Source: Planococcus sp. MER TA 32b (lineage in GTDB: Bacteria; Bacillota; Bacilli; Bacillales_A; Planococcaceae). Taken from it: a stretch of DNA of 64,000 nt. The stretch lies in the NCBI GenBank assembly GCA_023715185.1, contig JAMCAN010000001.1, positions 434,001 through 498,000 on the forward strand, read 5' to 3'. The position numbers and the translations under genes were made by a program. Below are positions 17,013 through 26,100 of the stretch, in pieces (position 1 is the first letter of the stretch; each line of letters opens with the position of its first letter). Below the pieces are notes generated by a model. That model was not told the origin of the DNA, searched no databases, and worked only from the letters and a program-made list of their open reading frames with translations.

Positions 17013-17338
17013 ATAGAAACCTCCTGAGTCAGAATTTATTTTAAAGTGTTAACGAATTATGAGCTTTTAGTAAGCGAGGAGTTGCACATTGCGGTGAAAA
17101 AATACCGGTGGGGTTTTAACCTGGCAATTAAGACTGGACAATATAAAAATAAGTGCATACCTATTAAATTATAAAGCTTTCAACGTTTTTTTTCACTTGT
17201 CAGGCAGCGTGTACAGAAGAAAATAGCAAGTTTGATGAATTTTAATTTTTAAAAACTTGATTTTACTATTTGTTAGCAGTATAATTTCATGGTTTTGAAT
17301 TGCAGGCTGGTGAAAAATCCCTGGAGAGGTGAGATAGT
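17013..17338. other. Divergent intergenic region, mrpA / Usp gene
   Basis: 326 bp, A+T rich, holding the promoters of mrpA (not clearly resolved) and of the Usp gene (17257-17285). No coding frame with a ribosome site and no structured RNA was seen. Confidence 0.5.
17257..17285 (+). promoter_or_regulatory. Sigma-A promoter of the Usp gene
   Basis: TTGATT, exactly 17 nt, perfect TATAAT, 53 nt before the ATG. It is among the best consensus promoters in the window. Confidence 0.75.
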
Positions 17339-18028
17339 ATGAAAAAGATTAAAGGACGTATGGATGAAAGTATTCTGGTTTGTGTATTTTACGGTCCTAA
17401 TGGTGAGCGCCTCATTAGACGGGGACATAAACTGGCCAGCATGCTGGATTGCCCATTATATATTTTAACTGTGGATTCCTTGCCGCTGGATGAATTTGAT
17501 GTAGAAAAATCATCTTATATCGAACACTGGAAAGATTTGGCTGAAGAGCTGGAAGCAGATGACTTCGTTATCCGGGATAATGAGAAACGTCCTTCCCCAA
17601 AAGTTATTGCGGAAGTTGCCAATCAATTCAACATTACACAAATTGTTATTGGACAGACGGCACGCAGCCGTTGGGAAGAAATTACGAAAGGTTCTTTCAT
17701 GAATTCGCTGCTTCGTGAAATACCTTTTGCGGACTTTCATGTTGTTTCTGTCACCCGCACCATCAAGGGCGCTGAAACGGAAGAATTTGAAACAGGAGTC
17801 CGCTGTTATCTCATTAAAGAAGGCGAAGACTATAAAATCAGTTTTGCACAAAGAAAAGATTGTCAGGTAGAAGGGATTTTCTTTAAGGAAATCGGCACTG
17901 ATTTTAATAATGGCGTCTTTAAATTTATGAAAGATGCTAAAATCTTTCAGTTGGAAGTAACTGATGACGTAATCGTAAAACCCGCAATTGTTGATGAATG
18001 CATCGATGATGTGCCGGTGAATAAATAA
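17339..18028 (+). CDS. Universal stress domain protein, KdpD-sensor type
   Basis: Protein of 229 aa. Residues 8-140 match the Usp-like domain of the K+-sensor kinase KdpD: ILVCVFYGPNGERLIRRG, QIVIGQTARSRW and a final strand FHVVSV. In KdpD this domain binds nucleotides (c-di-AMP in some Firmicutes). The remaining 90 residues have no recognised family, and no kinase or membrane part is present. It is monocistronic or co-transcribed with the pentapeptide gene, and divergent from mrpA, so a link between K+/Na+ status and this cytoplasmic protein is plausible but inferred. Confidence 0.75.
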   Translation: MKKIKGRMDESILVCVFYGPNGERLIRRGHKLASMLDCPLYILTVDSLPLDEFDVEKSSYIEHWKDLAEELEADDFVIRDNEKRPSPKVIAEVANQFNITQIVIGQTARSRWEEITKGSFMNSLLREIPFADFHVVSVTRTIKGAETEEFETGVRCYLIKEGEDYKISFAQRKDCQVEGIFFKEIGTDFNNGVFKFMKDAKIFQLEVTDDVIVKPAIVDECIDDVPVNK

Positions 18029-18044
18029 AGAATCAACAAAGACT

Positions 18045-18079
18045 GCGGCTGCTTCGCTACAAGAGGCAGCCGCTTTGTT
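18045..18079 (+). terminator. Weak terminator after the Usp gene
   Basis: GCGGCTGC pairs with GCAGCCGC around a 13-nt loop. The T tract is short (TTTGTTG), so some read-through into the pentapeptide gene is likely. Confidence 0.6.
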
Positions 18080-18103
18080 GCTGTATGCAGGAAGGAGAAT
18101 TCG

Positions 18104-18745
18104 ATGAAAAAGAAATCAAGAAACGCCCCTATCATTCCGGAACAATTGCCGGAAAGTTCATTTTTTGAAGGCCTCGATGACCACTACATGAGCAACTGCC
18201 GGATCAATCAGGAGATGATCGATTATCAGGCTGAGGGTCCGCTGCATTTGGACAGAGTGATTTTTGAAAATGTCACTTTTAAGGAAATCGACTGGCCGCG
18301 CAGTGAATTTGTGGATGTTGTCTTCATCAATTGTGACTTGTCGAACTCCAACTTTACACGCTGCGTGTTCCACCGTACGGAATTTCGTAATTCCAAACTT
18401 ATGGGGACCAATTTTGCAGAAGCCGGCGTCCGGCACACGCTGTTTGCCGATTGCGTGCTGAATTATGCAACATTCGGATTTTCGCTCTGTACCTTTTCAA
18501 AATTTGAGAACTCTTCAATGCGGCAGGCGGATTTTTATGAAGCTGAGATAAATGAAACAGAATTTACAGGATGCGATATGGACGACATCAATTTTGCTGA
18601 AACAGATCTAAAAGGCGTCGATCTCAGCACCAACCGGTTTGAAAATATTCAGGTGACAATCGAAAAATTGGCGGGATGTACAGTTTCGCCTAATCAGGCG
18701 CTGGCTTTTGCCCGGCAGCTTGGCATGCAAATAAAAGACGATTAA
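18104..18745 (+). CDS. Pentapeptide-repeat protein
   Basis: Protein of 213 aa. From about residue 50 to 185 every fifth residue is Phe or Leu in A(D/N)LXX-like units (FENVTF, CDLSNSNF, SKLMGTNF, ADFYEAEI, CDMDDINF, TDLKGVDL), which folds as a right-handed quadrilateral beta-helix. Relatives include Qnr/MfpA topoisomerase-protecting proteins and many of unknown role. No signal peptide or membrane segment is seen, so it is cytoplasmic. AAGGAG precedes the ATG. Function cannot be assigned. Confidence 0.85.
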   Translation: MKKKSRNAPIIPEQLPESSFFEGLDDHYMSNCRINQEMIDYQAEGPLHLDRVIFENVTFKEIDWPRSEFVDVVFINCDLSNSNFTRCVFHRTEFRNSKLMGTNFAEAGVRHTLFADCVLNYATFGFSLCTFSKFENSSMRQADFYEAEINETEFTGCDMDDINFAETDLKGVDLSTNRFENIQVTIEKLAGCTVSPNQALAFARQLGMQIKDD

Positions 18746-18765
18746 TAAGTGACGTTCAGTAAAAA

Positions 18766-18790
18766 CAGTGGCGAAAGCTGCTGTTTTTTT
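18766..18790 (+). terminator. Terminator after the pentapeptide gene
   Basis: CAGTGGC and GCTGCTG (two G-T pairs) around a GAAA tetraloop, then seven T. Confidence 0.8.
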
Positions 18791-19006
18791 CTTTTTATTT
18801 TGGATATATTAAACATTTATTAATTCGTTTAAATTTTATCATTAAAATATCATTTTCTATTAATATAATTTTTATATGAACAGTTTTAACCAATAAATAT
18901 TCACAGATTTAAACCTTTAGTTGTGGTTATTAGGATTCAAAGGCAATAATCAGTCTGAAAAGTTCACACAATATTCAAAAACATCGAAAAATATTATACA
19001 AAGATA

Positions 19007-19035
19007 TTGTAAATATCATTAATGTACAGTATATT
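19007..19035 (+). promoter_or_regulatory. Sigma-A-type promoter of the XRE regulator gene
   Basis: TTGTAA, 17-nt spacer, TATATT, 41 nt before the ATG. Confidence 0.55.
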
Positions 19036-19076
19036 TTAAATAGTTAGAATTTTAGCGAAGAAGGAGCATTAGTGAA

Positions 19077-19433
19077 ATGGAAGATTTAAGCAAAAAGATA
19101 AAAAACTTACGTGAAGAAAAAGGGATCTCCCCCGAAAAACTTGCAGAAGATATTGGATTTGCCAAAAGCACTGTCTGGGCATATGAAAGCGGTAAAAAAC
19201 AGATTTCTGTCAGCCACCTGGCCCGCCTGGCAGATTATTTCGACGTATCGGTGGACAATTTACTGGACAGGGAAGAACGGAGAGTCGACCTGGATCTTCA
19301 AAACTTGACGAGTATTGCAGACTATAACCTGCTGCTCGACAATAAACCGTTGAACCACGATGAAATAGCGGAAGCGGCATCTTATATTAAAGTGAAACGG
19401 CGCATGGGAAGCTTTGGTCTGGCAACTTCATAA
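19077..19433 (+). CDS. XRE-family transcriptional regulator
   Basis: Protein of 118 aa. Residues 5-62 form an HTH_3 (Cro/CI) domain: IKNLREEKGISPEKLAEDIG, then FAKSTVWAYESGKKQIS and LARLADYFDVSVDNLL. The remaining 55 residues are a short effector or dimerisation tail (NHDEIAEAASYIKVKRRM), similar in layout to SinR/ImmR-type regulators that keep a small helical C-terminus. There is no phage context, and target genes are unknown. AAGGAG lies 11 nt upstream. Confidence 0.88.
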   Translation: MEDLSKKIKNLREEKGISPEKLAEDIGFAKSTVWAYESGKKQISVSHLARLADYFDVSVDNLLDREERRVDLDLQNLTSIADYNLLLDNKPLNHDEIAEAASYIKVKRRMGSFGLATS

Positions 19434-19455
19434 CTGGCGGCTTTTGTCACGGCTA

Positions 19456-19486
19456 CTCATTCCGGTGTTTGGAATGGGTTTTTTTA
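19456..19486 (+). terminator. Terminator after the XRE gene
   Basis: CTCATTCC and GGAATGGG around a 7-nt loop, followed by seven T. Confidence 0.8.
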
Positions 19487-19633
19487 TTGGCTTATATTCA
19501 CCGGCGTCTAACGCTGTCAGAATTGCTTTAATATGTGATAAAGTCAAAGTAGGATAAAAGCATTTCAATTGAGCGGCATCTTTAAAATGCTTAGATGAAT
19601 CAGCTATTTTTTTGAAAAGCAGGCGATTAATCC

Positions 19634-20146
19634 ATGGAACGCTATACTTTATACCAAACATATCGGCTTGGCATCCTCATCGACCATTTTAAGCCCAAAG
19701 ATTTAATAGGAGAACTGGACGATTTCATCGAAAATACCCCAACAGAAGATATTCCCCACGTGTTTTATGTCCTGTCGCTTGCGAGTGACAGACGCACGAT
19801 GCTCCAGCTGCTGACTGATCTTTCCCAAGGGGTGGACGATGAGCTTGCGGCCAGTATCATTGTGGGCTTATTACATAGAGATCAGGACAACTACACGACT
19901 GAAGAACTTTACAGGAAAACGGCCCTGCTCGCTTCATTGCTGAAAGATCCTGATGGTGATGTGGCATGGGAATTCCGGGCATTGAATGAGGCTAATGAAG
20001 AAGCGCAAAGGGCTTACGGCATGCGTTTTAAACGGAAAAAGACCCGAGAGCGGATGCTGGCGAAAAATGAAAAGGCCCTGCGTAATGCATTGGCGAAATA
20101 CGCAAAATATGCAGCTGAATTTGATAATAAGAACTGGGGGAAATGA
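19634..20146 (+). CDS. Hypothetical cytoplasmic protein, 170 aa
   Basis: I do not recognise the family. The protein is mostly helical, with an acidic N-terminal two-thirds (LIGELDDFIENTPTEDI, TDLSQGVDDELAASIIVGLL) and a basic C-terminus (FKRKKTRERMLAKNEKALRNALAKYAKYAAEF). There is no signal peptide, membrane segment or cysteine. The ribosome site is weak (GCAGG, 14 nt before the ATG). It stands between two terminators and is followed by a sigma-B-like promoter for the SDR gene. Confidence 0.6.
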   Translation: MERYTLYQTYRLGILIDHFKPKDLIGELDDFIENTPTEDIPHVFYVLSLASDRRTMLQLLTDLSQGVDDELAASIIVGLLHRDQDNYTTEELYRKTALLASLLKDPDGDVAWEFRALNEANEEAQRAYGMRFKRKKTRERMLAKNEKALRNALAKYAKYAAEFDNKNWGK

Positions 20147-20159
20147 TTTTGCCCATCGG

Positions 20160-20199
20160 TCCGGCAAAATGCTTATACGGCATTTCGCCGGATTTTTTA
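20160..20199 (+). terminator. Terminator after the 170-aa hypothetical gene
   Basis: CCGGC-A-AAATGC pairs with GCATTT-C-GCCGG, then six T. The sigma-B-like -35 of the next gene starts one nt after it. Confidence 0.85.
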
Positions 20200-20224
20200 G
20201 TTTAGCCCGATTTCTGAAGGGAAG
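20200..20224 (+). promoter_or_regulatory. Sigma-B-like promoter of the SDR gene
   Basis: GTTTAG, 13-nt spacer, GGGAAG, ending 38 nt before the ATG. Spacing and distance equal those before katA. Confidence 0.65.
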
Positions 20225-20262
20225 ATATCCAATAGGAAAAGAAAACTCAGGAGGGATTTTTC

Positions 20263-21048
20263 ATGCCAAAAACGATTTTTATCACAGGGGCAGGAAGCGG
20301 ACTGGCTAAAGGCACAGCGATCGGTCTGGCGAAGAAAGGCTACCGGGTTATCGCGCCGGTTGAAACTGCGCCGCAAGTCACGTCATTAATGGAAGCGGCG
20401 GAAGCTGAAAATGTAAAACTGGAAATCTTTAAAATGGATATAAAAAATCCACAGGATCTTGCGCAGATGCATGACTATGATTTTGATATCTTTGTAGCCA
20501 ACGCGGCAATCAATGAAGGCGGACCGCTCGGGGAAGTGCCGATGATGAACTTCCGCGAACTCTTTGAAGTCAATGTGTTCAGCACTCTTGAAACGGCGCA
20601 GATTGCCGCCCGGAAATTCGTTGAGAAAGGAAAAGGCAAAATCATTTTCATGTCTTCGATGGCCGGCATCATGTCAACGCCGTATGTGGGCCCGTATACC
20701 GCAACCAAACATACCATTGAAGCGATCGCAAAAACGATGCGAAAAGAACTGGAAGAGTTTGGCGTACAAGTGGCGACGATCAATCCAGGCGCTTTTGACA
20801 CTGGCTTTAATGACCGCAGTGCGGAAGCAAAATGGAAATGGTATGATGAAAAAATTCATTTCACGAAAAAAGAAGATATGGAAGAAGCCGACCAGGCGCT
20901 TGAAAACCAATACGATGCTAAAGATATGATCGCCAGAATGGTGGAAGTGATTCCACAGGACAACCATAAATTCCGTACAGTCTATCCGCAGGAAACCGAG
21001 AAGCAGATGAAAGAGGAAGAAGCGATGCATTGGGATCTTGAAATCTGA
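20263..21048 (+). CDS. Short-chain dehydrogenase/reductase
   Basis: Protein of 261 aa with a Rossmann fold. TGAGSGLAKG (residues 7-16) is the NAD(P)-binding glycine motif, VANAA the strand-4 motif, MSSMAG the catalytic Ser, and YTATK the catalytic Tyr/Lys pair, followed by INPGAFDTGF. These are classical SDR features. Substrate unknown; the C-terminus (KQMKEEEAMHWDLEI) is acidic and not diagnostic. GGAGGG precedes the ATG. The sigma-B-like promoter suggests a stress-induced reductase. Confidence 0.9.
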   Translation: MPKTIFITGAGSGLAKGTAIGLAKKGYRVIAPVETAPQVTSLMEAAEAENVKLEIFKMDIKNPQDLAQMHDYDFDIFVANAAINEGGPLGEVPMMNFRELFEVNVFSTLETAQIAARKFVEKGKGKIIFMSSMAGIMSTPYVGPYTATKHTIEAIAKTMRKELEEFGVQVATINPGAFDTGFNDRSAEAKWKWYDEKIHFTKKEDMEEADQALENQYDAKDMIARMVEVIPQDNHKFRTVYPQETEKQMKEEEAMHWDLEI

Positions 21049-21204
21049 GGAGCTGAAGTCCCGAAAAATTTAGTCAATTGCATAAAAGTCCACTAAGCGC
21101 CGAAGTCTGTTGCCTTGGGCGTTTTTGTGGTTTCTCGGGCAGGAAAAAGTGGCCGAAATATGGTAAGGTAAGCAGTACGAATCGAGTTTTAGGAGTGTTA
21201 ACTA

Positions 21205-22977
21205 TTGTTGGAAAAAGCAAGAGAATTACTGCAGACCTATTTTGGCTATGAAACATTCCGGACCGGGCAGGAACAAGCGATTTCCCAAGTTTTTGAGGGC
21301 TCGAATTCGATTTGCGTCATGCCGACAGGCGGCGGGAAATCAATGTGCTACCAAATTCCCGCTATGGTCATGGAAGGGACGACGATTGTAGTTTCTCCAT
21401 TGATTTCATTGATGAAAGATCAAGTGGATGCATTGCTGGCGGCTGGAATTCCGGCTGCTTATATAAATAGTTCGATGGATTTTGACGAAGTTCGGGAAAC
21501 TTTATACGATGTGCAGCGCGGAGCTGTGAAATTATTGTATATTGCGCCCGAACGCCTGGACAATGAAATGTTCCTGAACGAACTGCAGGGAGTTCATGTG
21601 CCGCTGATCGCTGTTGATGAAGCCCATTGTATTTCACAATGGGGACATGATTTTCGCCCGAGCTATCGGCTGATCAGCCGCATGATGGAACTGTTTCCGA
21701 ATAACCCGACAGTTTTGGCGCTGACGGCAACCGCTACGCCGCAAGTCCGTGAAGATATTTGCCGCATTCTGAATATAGAAGAGCGCCATACCATCATGAC
21801 GGGCTTTGAACGTGCGAATCTGACATTTTCCGTCATCCGTGGGCAGGACCGGGAGCGTTTCCTTAAGGAATATGTACAGAAAAATGATAAGGAAGCGGGC
21901 ATCATCTACGCAGCGACCCGTAAAACGGTGGATTCTGTTTATGAAATGCTTTTGAAAAAAGGCATCAAAGCAGCGAAATATCACGCCGGCATGCCGGACG
22001 ACCAGAGAAGAGCCGGCCAGGAGCAATTCCTTAATGATGAAGTGACGGTCATGGTGGCCACCAACGCCTTCGGAATGGGTATCGACAAAAGCAATATCCG
22101 GTACGTTGTGCATTACCAGCTGCCGAAGAACATGGAAAGCTATTATCAGGAAGCGGGGCGGGCAGGCCGTGACGGGCTGCCAAGTGAGTGTATCGTCCTC
22201 TATGCATCGCAGGATGTTCAAACACAGCGATTCCTGATCGACCAGGCACAGGATCCGAGCCGGATTCCGGGAGAACTGGTCAAGCTGCAGGGCATGGTCG
22301 ATTATTGCCATACCGAAAATTGCCTTCAGCAATTCATCATTCATTATTTTGGTGACGAAGCAGCCGGAGAATGCGGGCATTGTGGAAATTGCGTGGATGA
22401 CCGGGAAAGTCTGGACGTTACAAAAGATGTGCAAATGGTGCTGTCATGCGTCATCCGCATGGGCCAGAAATTCGGCAAAATGATGACGGCACAGGTGCTG
22501 ACAGGATCACGCAACAAAAAAATTCTGGATTTCGGTTTCGATAAATTATCGACGTATGGAATTCTAAAACATCACAGTGCCAAAGAAGTTTCGAATTTGA
22601 TCGAATTCATGATTTCCCAGGAATTGCTGGCGGTTGAACAAGGCTCATTCCCGACCATCTATGTTCCTTATGGGGGAAGAGATGTACTTCTCGGCAAACG
22701 CAAGGTTCTGCGCAAAGGAGCCGTCATTACGAAACAGATTGCCGAAAATGATCCTCTTTTCGAAGAGCTGCGCAAAATCAGGAAAGAACTTGCCGACCAG
22801 GGCGGCGTACCGCCGTTTGTTATTTTCTCGGATAAATCCTTGCAGGATATGTGTGCCAGACGGCCAAAAACGGCTGAGGAATTCCTTGAAGTCAACGGAG
22901 TCGGCGCCAATAAACTTGAAAAATACGGAGAAGCTTTTTTATCCGCTATCCGCTCTTTCGAACCCGTAAATAATTGA
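21205..22977 (+). CDS. recQ: ATP-dependent DNA helicase RecQ
   Basis: Protein of 590 aa, equal in size to the long RecQ of B. subtilis. It is a 3'-5' helicase acting at stalled forks and in recombination. Motif I GGGKSMCYQIP and motif II DEAHCISQWGHDFRPSY, YAATRKTVDSVYEMLL, motif VI YYQEAGRAGRDG, the four-Cys zinc-binding block (residues near C-x-x-C in CGHCGNC) and a C-terminal HRDC domain (LQDMCARRPKTAEEFLEVNG) are present. The start is TTG 21205, seven nt after GGAGTG, giving MLEKARELLQTYFGY. A second TTG follows immediately. Confidence 0.95.
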   Translation: MLEKARELLQTYFGYETFRTGQEQAISQVFEGSNSICVMPTGGGKSMCYQIPAMVMEGTTIVVSPLISLMKDQVDALLAAGIPAAYINSSMDFDEVRETLYDVQRGAVKLLYIAPERLDNEMFLNELQGVHVPLIAVDEAHCISQWGHDFRPSYRLISRMMELFPNNPTVLALTATATPQVREDICRILNIEERHTIMTGFERANLTFSVIRGQDRERFLKEYVQKNDKEAGIIYAATRKTVDSVYEMLLKKGIKAAKYHAGMPDDQRRAGQEQFLNDEVTVMVATNAFGMGIDKSNIRYVVHYQLPKNMESYYQEAGRAGRDGLPSECIVLYASQDVQTQRFLIDQAQDPSRIPGELVKLQGMVDYCHTENCLQQFIIHYFGDEAAGECGHCGNCVDDRESLDVTKDVQMVLSCVIRMGQKFGKMMTAQVLTGSRNKKILDFGFDKLSTYGILKHHSAKEVSNLIEFMISQELLAVEQGSFPTIYVPYGGRDVLLGKRKVLRKGAVITKQIAENDPLFEELRKIRKELADQGGVPPFVIFSDKSLQDMCARRPKTAEEFLEVNGVGANKLEKYGEAFLSAIRSFEPVNN

Positions 22978-23009
22978 GCGCTTCTGTCTTCGGACAGGGG
23001 CGTTTTTTT
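22978..23009 (+). terminator. Terminator after recQ
   Basis: CGCTTCTGTC pairs with GACAGGGGCG around TTCG, then seven T. Confidence 0.85.
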
Positions 23010-23028
23010 ATTGCAGATATCATAAAAA

Positions 23029-23042
23029 TGTAAGCGCTTGCA
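23029..23042 (+). promoter_or_regulatory. cre (CcpA) site upstream of gltB
   Basis: TGTAAGCGCTTGCA agrees with the catabolite-responsive element TGWAANCGNTNWCA at all but one position and is itself a perfect palindrome. It lies about 56 nt upstream of the gltB -10, a distance used for CcpA activation rather than repression. Confidence 0.65.
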
Positions 23043-23094
23043 GTAATTTTCGACTATTAAAATTAATTGTAATTTTATATTTATTCAGTTTTTA

Positions 23095-23103
23095 TGATAT
23101 ACT
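23095..23103 (+). promoter_or_regulatory. Extended -10 promoter of gltB
   Basis: TGATATACT is an extended -10 (TG-n-TATACT) 44 nt before the ATG. No good -35 is present, as expected for an activator-dependent or extended -10 promoter. Confidence 0.5.
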
Positions 23104-23147
23104 ATCCTAATATTATGACACTTCACTGTGTTAGAGGGGGAAACATT

Positions 23148-26100
23148 ATGAATAAAAGAGAGTACCCAAATGCCCAGGGCCTTTATGATCCTGATCAGGA
23201 GCATGAAGCTTGCGGCATTGGAATGATTGCAAATATAAATGGTGAAAAATCTCACTCGATTGTCCAAAATGCGGTAAATATTCTTTGCAACCTCGAACAT
23301 AGAGGCGGGCAGTCCTCTGATACGAGCACCGGGGACGGAGCGGGGATCCTGACGCAAATTCCTCACCGCTTCTTCCAGAAGCAATGTGAAAAAGAGGGGA
23401 TTATCCTTCCGGCTGAAGGAAGATATGGCATCGGCATGATATTTATGCCGCAGGATTACGATATCCGGATGAAATCGAAAGAAATCATTCAACGGATCAT
23501 CGAAGAAGAAGGCCAGCAATGTCTCGGGTGGCGGCCAGTTCCGGTGAATGATTCATTTGTCGGCAAAGTGGCTACAAAAACCAAGCCGGTCATCAGGCAG
23601 GTTTTCATTGAAGCGGCCGACAATCTTGAAGGGCGGATGGACCTTGAAAGAAGGCTTTACATCATCCGCAAGAGAATCGAACAGGAAATGGGTTCTGATC
23701 CTGATTTCAAAGATGTTTATTTCAGCAGTCTGTCGGCTGGGACAATCGTCTATAAAGGGATGCTCATACCCGAACAATTGGATTCATTTTACATCGACCT
23801 CAACCATCCCGAATTCAAATCGGCGTTGGCATTAGTCCACTCCCGTTTCAGCACCAATACATTTCCCAGCTGGCAAAGATCCCACCCGAACCGTTATTCC
23901 ATACATAATGGTGAATTCAATACATTGCGAGGCAACGTCAATTGGATGCGCGCGCGCCAAGCCTTATGCAGTTCGCCATATTTTAATGATGAAGACTTGA
24001 AGAAAGTGCTGCCGGTCATCGATGAAAGCGGAAGTGATTCCTCGATGTTCGACAATTGTTTTGAATTTCTTCATTTATCAGGACGGTCGCTTGCCCATAC
24101 GGCAATGATGATGGTTCCTGAGCCATGGGTGAATGATCCGACCATCAAAAAAGAGAAAAGGGATTTCTATGAATACCACAGCACTTTAATGGAGCCATGG
24201 GACGGCCCTGCCGCGCTGGTATTTACCGATGGCAATCAAATTGCTGCTTGTCTTGACCGCAACGGCCTCCGTCCGGCGCGTTATTATGTGACCAAGAGCG
24301 GCATGATCGTTCTGGGGTCTGAAGTCGGCGCATTGGATATTTTTTCAGACGATATCATTTACAAAGACCGTTTGCGTCCGGGCAAGATGCTGCTGGTTGA
24401 TCTGGATGAAGGGAAAATCATTCCAGATGAAGAGATCAAACTGCAGATTGCAGCGGAACTGCCTTATAAAGATTGGGTAGAACAGAATATGTTCGATTTG
24501 GACGATTTGCCGGATCCGGAAGTCCAAGAAAACTATGACGCAGCGGAATCGTTGATAAAACAACAATTGGCATTCGGTTATACGATGGAAGAAGTCCAAA
24601 AAATCATAAAGCCACTGGCCACCGAAGGCAAAGATCCGGTCGGTTCAATGGGCTATGATTCACCGTTGGCCGTATTGTCCAAGAAACCGCAGCTCCTTTA
24701 CAATTACTTCAAACAATTATTCGCTCAAGTCACAAATCCGCCGATTGACGCAATTCGTGAACAGATCATTACAGCGGCTCGGACGACAATCGGAGCGGAA
24801 GGCAATCTCGTGGAACCGACTCCGGCAAGCAGCCGCCATATAAGGCTGGAAACACCGCTGCTTACAAATCAGCAATTGCAAAAATTGAAATACAATCCGC
24901 TGAGTGAATTCAAAGCAGTGACACTGTCAATTTTATTTCCTGTTTCCGGCGGAGCAGAAGCCATGGAAAAACGGCTTGATGCTTTGTTTGCGGAAGCGGA
25001 TGCCGCTTATAAAGACGGTGCTGTCTTATTAATTCTGTCAGATAGAGGAGCCGATAAAGAATATGCAGCGATTCCTGCCTTACTGGCAGTATCCGGTTTG
25101 CATCATCATTTGATCCGTGAAGGGATCCGTACGAAAATGAGCATTTTACTGGAATCGGCGGAACCAAGAGAAGTGCATCATTTTGCGGTGCTTATTGGAT
25201 ATGGCGCTGAAGGCATCAACCCGTATTTGGCGTTTGATACCATCCGGAACTTGATCGAAACAAAAGACATCCAAGCCAGTGATTACCTCCAGGCTGAAAC
25301 CGGCTATGTCAAAGCGGTTACTGACGGGATCATCAAAGTGCTGTCGAAAATGGGGATATCTACGATCCAAAGTTACCGGGGAGCCCAGATTTTTGAAGCT
25401 GTGGGCATCCGGCTTGATGTCATAGAAAAATATTTTACACGGACATCGTCCCGTCTGGGCGGCATCGGTCTCGATATGATCGGCACAGAAGTGCTCATGC
25501 GCCATGCCAGAGCTTATCCTGAGCAGGAAGGAAGCGACGGCGAACTTGAATCCGGTGATGAATTCCAGTACCGCGAGAACGGTGAAGACCATCAATACAA
25601 TCCGAAAACGATCCACACGCTGCAGCAAGCCTGCAGAACCAATGATTTTAATGTCTTCAAAAAATATTCGGCGCTTTTGACGGATGAAAAAGCGAATCTC
25701 CAGTCTTTGCGCGGATTGCTGAAGTTTAAGGATCGTACACCAGTACCACTGGAAGAAGTGGAGACTGTTGAGGAAATCTGTGCGCGCTTCAAGACCGGCG
25801 CGATGTCTTATGGCTCGATAAGCAAAGAAGCGCACGAAGCGCTTGCTGTCGCCATGAATAAAATCGGGGGACGCAGCAATTCCGGTGAAGGCGGAGAAGA
25901 GATTTCCCGCTTCATCCCGGACGAAGACGGAACCAACCGCAGAAGCGCGATAAAACAAGTGGCTTCCGGCCGTTTTGGCGTCACGAGCCATTATCTGGTG
26001 AATGCGGACGAGATTCAGATTAAAGTGGCCCAAGGAGCAAAACCGGGTGAAGGCGGTCATTTACCGGGCAAGAAAGTTTACCCGTGGATTGCGGAGGTCC

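Larger units (their letters stand above)
18746..19076. other. A+T-rich intergenic region
   Basis: 331 bp holding the pentapeptide-gene terminator and the XRE promoter. The middle (18800-18990) is strongly A+T rich with no frame or repeat that I can support. Confidence 0.5.

Noticed and set aside
25146-26060. 304-codon minus-strand frame inside gltB
   Set aside because: A shadow of a strongly conserved coding region, without ribosome site or recognisable domain.
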